Shown: positions 36,468-48,790, counted from the first letter of the stretch. The stretch: DNA of 64,000 nucleotides from Gambelia wislizenii (GCA_030847615.1 JAUMIR010000004.1:70711001-70775000), one strand, 5' to 3'. A program made the numbers and translations. Notes: generated by a model not told the origin, from the sequence alone.

Positions 36468-39400
36468 GTTTCCACTCAATTAACTCATCACGGGGATGGT
36501 AGAATCTTGCTCTTCCCAGTAGGCAGTCAAAAGCAAACTGCTGTAGCCTCACCTAGCTTGTGTGTCCTTCCTCAACAATACCTTTTGTCATCTGTTCTGG
36601 TTTTCATCTGTTAAATGTTGGAGGGCATGTGATTCTATGCATAGTTACAAAAAAGTAGCCCTTGAGTTCAGTGAGAGTTACTCTCAACAATGAGGAAACG
36701 GTGACATAGGGTTACAGGATTTGGATCAATTATAGATACTGCTTAAACAGTGGGATAGAATTAAGCCTACTTCCATCACTGTGCTACATCAGGAACTAAT
36801 TATAATGGTCCATATTCACTGCTGTTGTAACTCCAAAGACCTCTACGGATATTCAAAATTCTCATATTTAAAGACACAGGTGCATTCTCATAACTTATGT
36901 GTTTTGCAATTTGTGCAAATCAAGACCAGAGTATGGAGATTCTCTATACAGAGACATCTGTTTTCAGAGACAGACATATGCATTCACTTAGTAGAATTGG
37001 GGTGGGTAAGTCCAGTAAGTATATATCACTCTTGGGGAATGCCCCAGTGGAAACTCTGGAAATTTCCTAGATGGAAACCAGTGTTCCAGATATCAAGAAA
37101 GGTAAGTAATATGGCACTCTGAAGCTGAAAAAGCAGATGAAATCACTGTTAGCAACAGTGGGAGCAACAAAGAGAGATAGGGCAATGTCAGAAAGGTAAC
37201 TTGGCACAGGCCTTGATATTCTGCAAAACAAATTGTCTGGAAGGACTGTGTACCTCTCAAAAACTCATTATAAAGGATAGCCAGTTTCTTCCACTGTCAT
37301 AATCAGTAGGTATCAAGCATGAGATTAAAATATCACCTGTTTGGATCAGTGGTAGCTGCTTGCCATTTCCTGCTATGACATTTTGACAACTGTTAGAATC
37401 AATGCATTCAAACTGCATGATAATTAATGACAGATGAACAGCTGGGTCACACGAGGACACATCTCAGCAGCTGGGAGAAGGGAGGCTTAAGTATATTACT
37501 TATATAGTTGCTCCCCATGGTGCAGAAGATATGCATAGATCTTATTGCTTAGAAGATTTTGAACCCATTTTGAAGACTGTAAATCTTCCATAGCATGTTT
37601 TCTTTGCTCAAACTGCATTTTTCTGAAATATATCCTAAGCTTCAGGCTTGAGTTAATGGGAAAACCCCTGGACATAATGGCAGATGAAAATAGATGTTAT
37701 GCCTATTTTTAGCTCTTAATGTAAATGTGCTTATCATGCAGAAAGCACTTGCTTTGCTGTGCCATAAATGGTTGGTTTAATCTGGATCTCCAACTCCTGT
37801 CAATGAGCAACAGAAGTCATACTTGGATCTGAAGGCTGGCAAATGACAGGGCATAACACATCCTGATGCAGTCTATACTTATTTCTTTCCCCCATTTTGC
37901 TTTCCAGATACCATTATATAGGAGCATAAATAGATATGTTCCTCGGGAGTCTTCCAGCCCCAGTAGCCATAGAAACCAGCTATTTCTATCTATTTTGCAT
38001 GATATCAATAAATGACTTTTTCTATACGAGATAGACAGGTCAACTCAGCTTCCTGTGAATTGGATGTCCTTAATAAGCCATGCATTCTGATTGTATAATA
38101 TTGTACATCAAAGAAGAGGAAAAAAATTATTTATACACATGCAGTGGAATCTGCTACATAGATTATTTGTGTGCTGTTATAAGAGATATAAATATTTGGA
38201 GGAATTTTTAGAACTGACCCTTTGTAGTACTGGTTATTTTTAAAAAATGTATTTTCAGACCCAGGTGATGGTGCAATGTTTCTTTAATATATGAGCTATC
38301 TTGTTTCCTAAAACAACTGCTTTTTTTTTTTAAAGGCTATTCCACTGTGTTTTTTAAACAAATAATTGCTATGGAGAATGCAATTGTACCATTAAAGAAA
38401 GTTACCCAATAATAGTGTTATTGTTTTATGGGAACCTATCTGTATTTGCTAAGGAAGGCTTTTTTAAAAAAATAATCAAATTTATATGGTCAATAATCAA
38501 GTGCACTTTATAAGGAGAAATATAGTTGTAATTTAGGATTCTTCCCCTCGAGCATTGTTCAAGACAGTATTTAACCTTTCAGGATTCATGTGTTTACAGT
38601 CATACACTGTGAGGATAATGATATCTGTTGTATCTGTGTGGTATCCCAACTCTTACCTAAGTTATTTACTTTGTAGGGCTAAACACACTGAAATATATGT
38701 AATAGATATTTATTAAAACTCTATACAACATACTTCATCAACTAAAACTTCTGGTTATCTGATTTCACTATGTATCTCCCACTGTGGCTTTAGAACATTT
38801 GTATCCTTCTGTAAACCCATTTGTGATATTTATACATTTATTGTATCAATCTGTAAATCCATGTATATGATCCTCTGATTATCTGAATACTTTAAATAAC
38901 TTTGGGTCCTTTTCCACAAACAGGTACTGCACTGAATAGTATATCTAAACAATTATCACAAAAACTCTCAAGCTGTATATGCCCATATAATTATAGGAGC
39001 CTTATGATAGGGACAAAATGTTTGTGTGTGGGGGAATGGTGCTAAACAAGTTAATATTCTTGAATTACCTTATACTGTATATGATGCTATTAAGGACATG
39101 AATACAAAGTGAGGTTCATCTGTGTCATAACTGGCAATATGAAGATCACCTTGCAAAACTGAATCAATAATACAGCCAAAAACCTTTGTTGAGATAAAAC
39201 AGAGCTCCATTGACTTTATTACCAATAAAGTCTACTGAGTATGTTCTGTACATTTCAGTGTTTCTCAACACTAGTGGAGCAGAGCATCTTATAATCAAAT
39301 CAGGAAAACTCTTATGGCATAGCTGACTTTTTTTCAGCATTTAACAGATATCTTTGGGTTGTAAGTACATTGAGTCCAAAAGACTTTTGCTGTAACAAGG

Positions 39401-40640
39401 TGGTTTACAAGGTTGTATTATAAATTATAGATGCCTATCATGTCTGTATCTTTCACTGAAATACTTGCCTATTGATTGGTCTCTTGGCTGATTAATTCCC
39501 TGTTCTGCCTGCTGCCAATTTTGGAACCAGCTTAATCGCTTGACTTCAGCTCCTTCCTTTGTTTGTATTTTTTCAGATCTATGCACTTGCAGTAAGCACT
39601 TTTGCTGTAACTGTGAAAGCATGCTAAGGAGAGCAGAAATGTTAATTGCAGTAATAAACAGAGCTTATTATTACATCTCTTCCTAGTCTACAAATTGCAT
39701 CCATCACCTTGCTGCTTTGTTTATTGTTGAAACCAATGAGCTGAAATATCAGCTACACCCTTAACTTGAACAACCACATATTTAAACAATTGAAAGAAGT
39801 ATAAAGGTAGCATTTATTTATGATCAGAAATAGAATATAAAAGGATGGTTTAAAGGGAAAGACAAATGAGGTCATAGTGGTGAAAACTCAGCACTCCAAT
39901 CTCTTTTTCATTCTTCTGTCCAATGTAAACAATACAGGGGTTTTTAAAAATTCTATAAAATTTCTATTATACATTGTTCTGAGATGGCTCAACTCACTTG
40001 CACAACTCTACTGTGCAGTGGCGTTTCATTTACACAACTTGGTCCAATTCACACAACCCTGACAACAAAGATGGTTCATGATATTTGGGTGATTGAAGCA
40101 GAAACCCCGAAACAGTGCCCTCCTTGGTAATAAACTATGTAAGGTATAGGTTACTGTATTTTAAAGGTATCTCCAAATGTGTTGCCTAATAGTGAGCTGT
40201 TTGTACCTACCAGTGTAAAAAGTGTATAAATTGAATGGGAAAAAAACACACTTATATTCCAGTAGATGTAAAAAAGTGAACTGTACATATCGGAAGTCAC
40301 ACACTTTGCATCTCCAAGAAGGGGTAAGAAAAACTCATCTCCAAAGCCTTGAAGGGCTGCTGCCAGTCTGTGTGTTTTAGACAACAGTGATTAATTATTT
40401 ATGGCACTAATTTATCACCACTTGACCCACCAAGACCCCCAAAGTGATGCACAATGAGTAAAAAATAAAACCCTTTATAACATTTAATAAATAACTAAAA
40501 ACCAATTAAACACGCCAGTTGGTAATACTAGACAATACACAAATAGATGACATTCATGGGAGCTTCATTTCTAATTACTATTGTAGCTGTGTGTGGATGC
40601 TGCAGCCCTGATGAAAACAGCCCTTCCCCTCTGTAAATTG
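36468..40640. other. no gene seen
   Basis: More than 4 kb of AT-rich sequence without a recognisable gene or well-preserved repeat. Open frames are short. Confidence 0.4.
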
Positions 40641-40642
40641 TC

Positions 40643-40752
40643 TTATACTGACTCAGACCATGGGGCCATCTAGCCAGTATTTCAACACTGATTGTAATGG
40701 CTTTCTAGGGTTTCAGAGAAGAATTTTCCTTAGGTCTACCTGAAGATGCTCA
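40643..40752 (-). mobile_element. tRNA-derived SINE 3' fragment
   Basis: CTTATACTGACTCAGACCAT, GGGGCCATCTAG, then CTTTCTAGGGTTTCAGAGAA are the reversed 3' half of the SINE type at 21926-22165. The tRNA-like head is missing. Confidence 0.65.
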
Positions 40753-41063
40753 AGACAGGTTGTTTACACTCCAGCTATGCCTCTTCTCTAAATAGCATTA
40801 TTTCCCCCCCCCCCAAAAAATCCAGGCACAGTTGCGAGGTGTGTGATTACATTAACATTAGCTTTGACCATCACTCAGTATTCTGTGTTTCTAAGTTGCA
40901 ATGTTCCTCTCACACCTGAATGCAACAACAAAACAGAATCCAAGGTGAAGCTACACAGTGTGGAACAGCCATACTTTGGGCTGTGGTCACCAGGGAGAGA
41001 GTCCAGATTAAGCTTTTTCTCCCTCCCAGTATGTTTCAAAATGTGCACCTTGATATTTGTGTA

Positions 41064-41315
41064 CAGTAGGACCCCTGTATCCACTGATTCATTATCCACT
41101 GATTCAGTTAACCATGGGACTCAAAACAGCACACCTACCATAGAGTCTTCCTAGAAAATGTGTCCTCTCTAGCCATTTTCTAGGTCCTCCAAGGCAACTC
41201 TATGGTATTTTAAACCCAAAGTCCCATTATTTTCAATGGTGTTAGCTATTATCCACAGTTTTCAGTATCCACACACACCCCAAACCAATCCCCAGCGGAT
41301 ACAGAGGTCCTACTG
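41064..41315 (+). mobile_element. TA-flanked MITE, family A
   Basis: A 252-bp element between TA at 41062-41063 and 41316-41317. Ends CAGTAGGACCCCTGTATCC and (complement) CAGTAGGACCTCTGTATCC. An internal inverted repeat spans 41137-41206 (ACCATAGAG...CTCTATGGT outside, CCTAGAAAATG...CATTTTCTAGG inside). Non-autonomous, Tc1/mariner-superfamily by its ends. Confidence 0.85.
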
Positions 41316-41319
41316 TACT

Positions 41320-42420
41320 TGTCTTCAATGTAAAGAAATAGTTGTCAAACACTTCTTTCAGAAACAGTAAAACGTTGTAGATGGGACGCTGCTGCAAGTA
41401 AAGGGCATGGGGGGGGGAACTTTCCCTACAATCCTGATAGTGAGTAGCCAAGCAGAGACCTTGCTGGAGTGGGTGTGGAGGTGATGTTACCCTAAGAGGT
41501 GGGGGGAGGGGATGTTGGAGTCCCACCTGCAATGCCAGCATCTCCTTGAAATTTGGGGGAATTATAAAAGGAGGCCTGAGAGAAGAGGGTAATTTTGGGA
41601 ATCTTTTCACCTATGTATACCAGTACTAACTGTAGAGAGCACTCTGTTTAAAGTTAAACAAAGTTTTTTATTTGAATTAACACAAGGGATATGCTAACAT
41701 ACAAGAACATACACTCGTAAGAACCATACAAGGCTATAGAAAAGAAAGGCGGGAAGGGTTGAATAGAGAGAAGTTGGAGATGGAAGGGTGACAGTTACCA
41801 GTCTCAGAGAAAGAGGTGTATGCAGCAGAGGGACTCACTCAGCATCTGAGGGTGGCACAGGGTTGGAGCTAGGATATTTATACCCCATTTTGTACCCTGG
41901 TGGGGTACACTACTTATGACAAAGCCTGAATGGCTTTCTCACGGAGTGGACAAAAGGGTCTGGAACAGGCTGATTGTCTTAGCTACAGACTGACAAAACA
42001 TTGATGGGATTTGTGATAACTTCTTAATGTTTGGACAGGTAGGGTGTATAGGAAAGATTTCTGTAGGATATGGGTAAGGGATGGTCACTGATTGCATATT
42101 TGAAAGGATTAGCATAGACCCATTAATATCTGGGTTTTCCACATAATCCTATCTGGATTTTCATAATCCTGGACACATCTCAGGCCATCATGACCTCGAC
42201 TATCCTCCAGTCAGCTTGACCCTTAACGTCTCCGGTCAATGTGACCCCGAAAAGTGTCCAGTATGCGCAGTAATGAAATCACATGGGAGGTGTAGTAGGG
42301 TATACTAACAGTGAGGAGTTTCCAATATGTCACTATGTGCAGCAATGGTAGACAGTAATGCACTATATCTTTTCAGGATTCTTTGCAACATGCAGCCTTC
42401 CCCTTGTACTCAGCCTATTC
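41320..42420. other. no gene seen
   Basis: Non-coding sequence. A 122-codon minus frame at 41242-41610 partly overlaps the MITE and is not credible as a gene. Confidence 0.4.
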
Positions 42421-42427
42421 ATTCTTT

Positions 42428-42663
42428 GTTGCTATTGTGCATCTTCCACTCATTTCCAACTTATTGCAACCTTAAGGAAAACCTATTGTGGGTTTGTTTT
42501 TGGAAAGATTTGTTCAAGGAGGTTTGCCATTGCCTTCCTCAGAGGCTTACAGAATGCGATCGACCTGAAGCCACCTGCTGAGTTTCTATGGCTGAGCAGG
42601 GATTTGAACCCTGGTTTCCCAGAGTCCTAGCCCAACACTCAAATCACTACACGACACTGGCTT
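42428..42663 (-). mobile_element. Sauria-type SINE
   Basis: Near full length in the reversed order: tail TTGTTGCTATTGTGCATCTT, body GGAAAGATTTGTTCAAGGAG and GTTTGCCATTGCCTTCCTCA, and a tRNA-like head with GATTTGAACCCTGG and ACTACACGACACTGGC. No clean target duplication was found. Confidence 0.8.
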
Positions 42664-42748
42664 TCATCCCATCCAAAGGAGGATCATTTTGCTAACATAT
42701 ATTAAGGGCTATCTATTTTGTTTCAGGAAGACAGCTGAGATGTAACAC

Positions 42749-43440
42749 ATAGAACCATAGAGTTGGAAGAAACCACAAGAGCCACCCAGTCCAACCTCCT
42801 GCCATGCAGGAATACACGATCAAAGCATGCCCAACAGATGGCCATCCAGACTTTGTTTAAAAACCTCCACCACACTCCGAGGCAGCGCGTTCCACTGTCA
42901 AACAGTTCTTACCATCAGGAAGTTCTTCCTAATGTTTAGATGGAATATCTTTTCCTGTATTTTGAGCCCACTGCTCTGTGTCCTAGTCTCTGGAGCAGCA
43001 GAAAACAAGCTTGCTCCATCCTCAGGATGACATCCCTTCAAATATTTAAACACAGCTATCATGTCCCCTCTTAACATTCTCTTCCCCAGTCTCAACATAC
43101 CCAGCTCCCTAAGTCGCTCCTCATAGGACATGGCTTACAGAAGTTTCACCGTTTTGGTCGCCCTCCTCTGGACGTGCTCCAGCTTGTCAATATCCTTCTT
43201 GAATTGTGGTGCCCAGAACTGGACACAGTATTCCAGGTGAGGTCTGACAAAAGCAAAAGAGTGGCACTATTACTTCCCTTGATCTAGACACTATACTCCT
43301 ATTGATGCAGTCTAGAATCGCTTTGGCTTTTCTGGCTGCTGCATCACACTGCTGACTCATGTTCAACTTGTGGTCCACTAAGACTCCTAGATCCCTTTCG
43401 CATGCACTGCTATCAAGCCAGGTGTCACCCACATGCATAT
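42749..43440 (-). mobile_element. CR1 LINE fragment (end of RT plus 3' UTR)
   Basis: Reading leftward: decayed RT C-terminal coding sequence, including ACERDLGVLVDHKLNMSQQC (around 43340-43400) and RLRELGMLRLGKRMLRGDMI with VFKYLKGCH (42990-43125), then the CR1 3' UTR ending at CATAGAACCATAGAG. It is 5' truncated and frame-broken. Its 5' side faces the next CR1 copy at 43734. Confidence 0.9.
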
Positions 43441-43733
43441 GCAACAACGTAATGGCAAGTCAGTCCCAGAAAATGAGAGAAAAAGTAAGTTCTTCATATG
43501 ACTGCAATGCTCATTCTGTAATAACCAAGTCTTTAAAAGCTTTCATGTAGCATTTCTGGTTTGCAAGATACTTCACAATCTTTTTTTTTTTTTGTATGCC
43601 CCCGCCCTCAACAGAACCAAGCCCTAAGACAATGGATCTGTGAAATGGTCCTGAACAGAAATCATGACACTTCCAGGAGAGGCATGGCAACAACCAGCAC
43701 TATAAAACAATTAGAAACAAGAAAGCCAGTGCC

Positions 43734-43932
43734 ATTGATTCCACCTAAACATTAGGAAGAATGTCCTGTTCGGCCTTGGAGTGTGGTGGAGTCTCCCTCT
43801 TTAGAGGTTTTTAAACAGAGGCTTGATGGCCATCTGTCAGGAATGATTTGCTTGTGTATTCCTGCATGGCAGGGGGTTGGACTGGATGGCCCTTGTAGTC
43901 TCTTCCAACTCTGTGAGTCTATGATTCTATGT
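43734..43932 (+). mobile_element. CR1 LINE 3' end
   Basis: CACCTAAACATTAGGAAGAA, GAGTGTGGTGGAGTCTCC, CAGGGGGTTGGACTGGATGG and a terminal GATTCTATG. It has a short internal deletion after AATGTCCTG. It lies head-to-head with the CR1 copy on its left, about 290 bp apart. Confidence 0.9.
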
Positions 43933-44135
43933 ACTGTTTAGAGTACAAGAGTAGGACCGGAAAAAAATGGGTTGAAATCCCCATTCCTCCATGATGTTAA
44001 CCTTCGTATGGGCACAATTCCTCAGCCTAACCACCTTTACAGGCTTGTTGTGAGGATTAAAAGAGGGAGAAGAATAATAGACACCCCTTTGAGTGCCTTG
44101 GAAAAAAGTGGAACAGAAATGCAACAAAAATGTTA
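43933..44135 (+). mobile_element. MIR-like tRNA SINE, decayed
   Basis: CCTCAGCCTAACCACC, then CAGGCTTGTTGTGAGGATTA, GGGAGAAGAATAATAG and TGAGTGCCTTGGAAAAAAGT follow the order of the SINE at 4208-4440 in the opposite orientation. Confidence 0.55.
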
Positions 44136-44635
44136 TTGGAACTGAAGCTTCATAATTTATGGCTAAGATAACATTTCACTCTAAAATAAAACAAGTGGAA
44201 GCCATGATTTCAATGCCACTTCCACACTAGCATTTGTAGAACTGCATCCTTGTTGTCTAAGCTAACTTCTAACTTTACATATAAAGGAATTTTCATAAGT
44301 TTCTTCCTTCCATAACACCAATGCCTCTCCGGTCAAGAATTTTTAAGTGCCTTAATTTTAAAGCAGTCAGCCAGCAGCAGGCTGTCTTCAATTTAAAAAT
44401 AACTATTTTGACAGTTTTGATTAAAATATGTGAAAGACACGATTATATATACAGTATACAGTATTTTCTTTTTGCATTCTGCATTGCCTGGAGCTATATG
44501 AGCTGAGGACAGAGCAAGCTAAGAGAAAGAGATGAGATAGTGCCATCTGCAGGGCTTTCCCTTGCCTATTTTCACAGAACAGGACATCTGGCAAAGCTCT
44601 ATATGGGAAACCTCATTTGTTCCATAACTCCAAGG

Positions 44636-45180
44636 GTTTGTCTAGATGAGAAGATATAATGTGGATTGCTGCGCATTAATGCAAATTTGCAACAGCATTC
44701 ATTTGTCTCCACAGCTTTTTGGCAAAATTGCTAGTTATGTGAAGTTATCCGTGTTTGAAGTTCAAATGGAGGCACGCCTGCGAAGCAAGATGGTGGCCAA
44801 GAGTGAATTACTCATGATAGTATTCTCCACAAGTTGCCCCCACTGCACAGTATTTTTTTTTTTTACTGTAAATCTAAGGTGTGCGAGTGCAACTTCCATT
44901 AAATAAGCTGTTTGGTCACCTCAGCGCAGTGAAAAAGCGCATGTCAATACCATGAATCTCCAAAATGGCGCTTCTGGCCACTTTGTTGTTGGCAAACCTA
45001 CCGCCCATGCACATCCGACCAATCAGTTTTCCACTTCCACTCTTATCTGTGAATGTGCTGCAATGCAATTTGGTTGTTCTAATGTGCAGAAATGCACATT
45101 CCCCCTGCATAAAAAAAAAAACAAAACCAAAAACTCAGGAGAAGCTGCAACGGCTTCTCTCGTGTAGTTTTTGGTCCCAC
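44636..45180. mobile_element. candidate DNA element with long imperfect inverted repeat
   Basis: The block 44660-44705 (GTGGATTGCTGCGCATTAAT and following) is the imperfect reverse complement of 45048-45100 (ending GTGCAGAAATGCACATT). The segment between them is CpG-containing and unlike neighbouring sequence. Outer ends could not be matched, so borders and class are uncertain. Confidence 0.4.
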
Positions 45181-45298
45181 CTCCTTCCGAATACAGTGAA
45201 TCACCATGGGATCTCATTGGGACAAAAGGTATTCTCTAATTCTATGATAAGTTTTTTCAACATCTAAACAAACCCCAAGTCTCCACAGAACCCTCTAT

Positions 45299-45350
45299 TT
45301 TGTGGCTGAAGAGCAGGGTATAAATAAATAAATAAATAAATAAATATTCT
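45299..45350 (+). mobile_element. SINE/LINE tail with (AAAT)n
   Basis: TTGTGGCTGAAGAGCAGGGT followed by (ATAA)n is the complement of the 3' end of the element at 62362-62642 (TATTTATACCCTGCTCTTCAG). Confidence 0.6.
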
Positions 45351-45352
45351 AC

Positions 45353-46072
45353 ACCACAGATGAACCAGAACCTAGACCAGGACCAAACATCAGGGTTTTA
45401 GTTTCACTGGAAATAACTGAATGAAAAGAGAGACGTCAGGAACATCATTTACAGAAACTTCAGTTGGAAACTTCAGGAAAGAATGACTAAAGAATAAATC
45501 ATCTTTAGGCACATAAGGTTACTTAATGCCAGAGTTAGCATCTTAATTAACTAACCAGATAGATTCATTAGTTTAGTTTAATATTTATAGCTTGCTTTTC
45601 CATGGCACAGTATGCCCAAAGAGACTCATTAAGTACATAAAGCCCTCGTATCGGAGCAAAGATCTATTAGCAAATCCACAAGCTGCTTATGAGAAGCCCA
45701 CCAGCAGGACATAAATGCAACAGCCACCTCCCACTCACATCCCCCTGCAATGGATATTTAGAGACATACTGCTTCCAGTTGCATAGGGTTTTCTTAGGCT
45801 GAAATTGAAGGCGCATGCGCGGGCACACACACACACACACAAACTGCTTCCAGTACTACTTTAGGCTCATGGTAAAGGAAAGTATCACACATGAGATTAA
45901 AAACAATTCATTATAATAAGGATAAAACAATTAATTCCAACCCATTTTAATTGACTTAAAATCCATCTCTGATTAACTGGGAAGCATTTTTAAAACTTAA
46001 ATCCTTTAAATGCAAGTATTTTGAAAACTGCAGTAGAAGAGAAGTTCATCCTGCACCCACCCAGCAACAATT
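45353..46072. other. no gene seen
   Basis: Non-coding. Contains a short (CA)n tract at about 45824-45841 and a piece of decayed SINE near 45580-45650. Confidence 0.4.
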
Positions 46073-46083
46073 CTTGATCAAAT

Positions 46084-47553
46084 CTCTCTCTCTCTGGCTT
46101 TTCTTCGCAAACGAAGATTCAGGAAGGACTCATCCCGCGCTTTCTGCAAGCGCGCTGATGACTAAAAAGGCCAATCCGAGATAAACAAGTCCGGTTGCAA
46201 AAAGCACAGCAGAAGGTCTCCTTGGGTGATGTTTTTGGGTTGTGATTCTTTCTGCGTTGTCGTTTCTCTTCAAGACTTGTTCGTCGTGAGTTCTCAAATA
46301 AGGCTGCAGCATTGTGGATAGTGCGTCTCCATGCCTCCCGATGTGAGGCCAGGGCGGACCACTGTTGGTGATCAATTTGGCCGAGCCTGAGATGTTGTTT
46401 CAGGGAGTCTTTGTATCGCTTTTTTGGAGCGCCCCTCTTACGCTGACCCGTGGCGAGTTCACCGTAGAGTAGTATTTTTGGGAGGCGATGGTCCTCCATC
46501 CTAGAAATGTGCCCTGCCCAGCGCAGCTGTGTTCTCAATATCATGGCCTCAATGCTGGTGATCCCTGCTTGCTCAAGGACAGCAACATTCGTCACATAGT
46601 CAGTCCAGTGTATATTTAGGATTGTGCGTAGACAGCGCTGATGAAAGCGCTCGAGGAATCGTAGGTGGTGGCGATAGGTGACCCATGTTTCAGATCCATA
46701 ACGGAGGACAGACAGTACAATGGCTCTATACACACTGATTTTTGTGCTTTGCCTCAGGTGTTTATTGCTCCAGACTCTTTTGTGAAGTCTTCCAAATGCA
46801 CTATATGCCTTTGCTAATCTGTGATCGATCTCTTTGTCAATCTTGGCATCTGAGGAGATGATGCTTCCCAGGTAGGTGAACTGCTGAACGGACTTGAGCA
46901 CAGATTTGCCGACGGCAATGTGGGGATGGTGGTGTTCGTCCTGTGGTGCAGGCTGGTAAAGAACTTCTGTTTTCTTCAGGTTGACTTCCAGCCCAAACAG
47001 CTCTGCAGCTGTTGCAAAGCAGGACGTTAGGCGCTGCAGAGCTGCTTCTGTGTGGGCAACAAGGGCAGCATCATCGGCGAAGAGCAGCTCACGGACTAGA
47101 TAGTTTAGAGTCTTAGTGTGAGCCCTCAGACGGCTTAAGTTAAACAAGCTACCATCAGTACGGTAGCGTATATAGATGCCGTCTTCTTCTTCAAGCTCTG
47201 CCATAGCCCTTTGGAGCATCGTGCTAAAGAAGATTGTAAATAAAGTTGGTGCAAGAACACAACCTTGCTTCACTCCATTAGTTATTAGAAAGGGCTCTGA
47301 AAGAGCATCGCCATATCTGACTTGACCATGCTGGCCCTCGTGTAGCAAGATAATCATTTTAAGGAATTTGGGGGGACATCCTAGTCTTTCCAGGATCTGC
47401 CACAGACCTTTTCTACTTACAGTGTCAAAGGCTTTGGTGAGGTCGACAAATGTTACATAGAGACCCTTGTTCTGCTCCCTACATTTTTCTTGCAGTTGCC
47501 TAAGGGCAAATACCATGTCTGTAGTACTCCTATTGGCTCTGAAGCCACATTGG
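46084..47553 (-). mobile_element. RTE-like retrotransposon, copy 1 (5' truncated)
   Basis: A 1.47-kb 5'-truncated non-LTR insertion, flanked by an 11-bp duplication CTTGATCAAAT at 46073-46083 and 47554-47564. Its 5' edge falls at the QCGFRANRST motif of the reverse transcriptase. After the stop codon there is only about 40 bp of 3' UTR, with the hairpin TCTTCG-TTTG-CGAAGA and a (GA)n tail. The very short 3' UTR and simple-repeat tail fit the RTE group. Four more copies follow in the next 15 kb. Confidence 0.9.
46119..47516 (-). CDS. reverse transcriptase C-terminal part, RTE-like, 465 codons
   Basis: This open frame encodes most of a retrotransposon reverse transcriptase. The frame continues upstream of the first Met (SSQCGFRANRSTTD) to a stop in flanking DNA, so the Met is not the natural start. 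Visible motifs: FVDLTKAFDTV at residues 23-33 with a catalytic Asp, NGVKQGCVLAPTLF at 80-93, and the catalytic FADD at 146-149. A thumb/C-terminal region holds LRYGSETW and LRWAGHISRMEDHRLPK. A final C2HC finger is formed by C437, C440, H453 and C457. The apurinic endonuclease and RT fingers are lost by 5' truncation. There is no stop or frameshift in the 465 codons, unlike the BovB, L2 and CR1 copies, so the insertion is recent. It is not expected to be mobile by itself. Confidence 0.85.
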   Translation of the reverse strand: MVFALRQLQEKCREQNKGLYVTFVDLTKAFDTVSRKGLWQILERLGCPPKFLKMIILLHEGQHGQVRYGDALSEPFLITNGVKQGCVLAPTLFTIFFSTMLQRAMAELEEEDGIYIRYRTDGSLFNLSRLRAHTKTLNYLVRELLFADDAALVAHTEAALQRLTSCFATAAELFGLEVNLKKTEVLYQPAPQDEHHHPHIAVGKSVLKSVQQFTYLGSIISSDAKIDKEIDHRLAKAYSAFGRLHKRVWSNKHLRQSTKISVYRAIVLSVLRYGSETWVTYRHHLRFLERFHQRCLRTILNIHWTDYVTNVAVLEQAGITSIEAMILRTQLRWAGHISRMEDHRLPKILLYGELATGQRKRGAPKKRYKDSLKQHLRLGQIDHQQWSALASHREAWRRTIHNAAALFENSRRTSLEEKRQRRKNHNPKTSPKETFCCAFCNRTCLSRIGLFSHQRACRKRGMSPS

Positions 47554-47564
47554 CTTGATCAAAT

Positions 47565-48370
47565 AATGCCTATTGAATATATATACTTAAATATAACCCC
47601 ACCAAATTATGTTTTTCCCTTCAAAACCATTGTCTCATGCAAAATGTATACAGATTTAATGTGATAAATCAATTATGGATTCTTAATTGGGTGACAGGCC
47701 TTGTTAACACAACTTAACAATCTGAGCCTATGCATGCTTAGTTAGCAGGATCCCACTTTGTTACAGCTGTCTTGTAAGGCAGCTGTCTGATGCAGTGTGC
47801 TAAAATGTACATTGATTACAATGGGCCAAGATGTGCCTAAGTCTGGATTTGTTTACACATATGCACAGGATTCCAAAGACTGCAGCTTTAGGTACACTTA
47901 CTAGAGAGTACAGTATACCTGAAGAAATGGAATCTAGTGCTTGAAAACTTATGTCGCAGCAAATTAGTCTTCAAGTTGGTACAAGACTCTTTGTTGATTA
48001 CACTGGGCTCTCACTGAAATCAGTAAAATGTATCCCTTAGTTCTGATTACATGTGCACAGGCTCAGGATGCAAACTGTCCTTATACCACTACAGGCAAAC
48101 CTCACTGACAAAGAAGTATCTTTTTACAAAGTCTTTTTATGCCCCCAGTTCCCTGCTCCTCATCCTCTGTTAATTTCAGCAGCATCTGCATTGGGAGGAT
48201 CTGTTAAGCCACCAAGATGAAATTGATTAGAAAAGCGAAGTCAAATGAAAGAAAAGGTCATCCCTGGTTGCATGTTGGAAGTGGCCTTCAAGAGTTCTCC
48301 AGAAGGTTCAAAATGCTTTTATTTACTTAAGCAAGGTTTACCTGGCCTTTTTTCATTTCACATGTGCCTA
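47565..48370. other. no gene seen
   Basis: AT-rich spacer between two head-to-head RTE-like insertions. No repeat or exon recognised. Confidence 0.45.
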
Positions 48371-48379
48371 TTTCACATA

Positions 48380-48790
48380 CTATCGCCTCCCCAAAATAGT
48401 ACTCTATGGTGAACTCGCCACAGGTCAGCATAAGAGGGGTGCTCCAAAAAAGCGATACAAGGATTCCCTGAAACAACATCTCAGGCTCAGCCAAATTGAT
48501 CACCAACAATGGTCCGTCCTGGCCTCACATCGGGAGGCATGGAGACGCACTATCCACAATGTTGCAGCCTTATTTAAGAACTCACGCTGAACAAGTCTTG
48601 AAGAGAAACGACAATGCAGAAAGAATCACAACCCGGAAACATCACCCAAGGAGACTTTCTGCTGTGCTTTCTGCAACCAGACTTATTTATTTCGGATTGG
48701 CCTTTTTAGTCATCAGTGCGCTTGCAAAAAGCGCGGGATGAGTCCTTCCTGAATCTTCGTTTGCGAAGAAAAGCCAGAGAGAGAGAGAGA
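48380..48790 (+). mobile_element. RTE-like retrotransposon, copy 2
   Basis: A 411-bp 5'-truncated insertion with a perfect 9-bp duplication TTTCACATA at 48371-48379 and 48791-48799. It covers the last part of the RT C-terminal region, the C2HC finger, the 3' hairpin and a (GA)n tail. The hairpin is intact (TCTTCG-TTTG-CGAAGA). By eye it is over 90% identical to copy 1 but carries frame-breaking changes. Confidence 0.9.

Noticed and set aside
42898..43131. Host gene encoding the LRELGMLRLGKR protein
   Set aside because: It is the C-terminal part of CR1 reverse transcriptase; the same peptide recurs at 63.5 kb.
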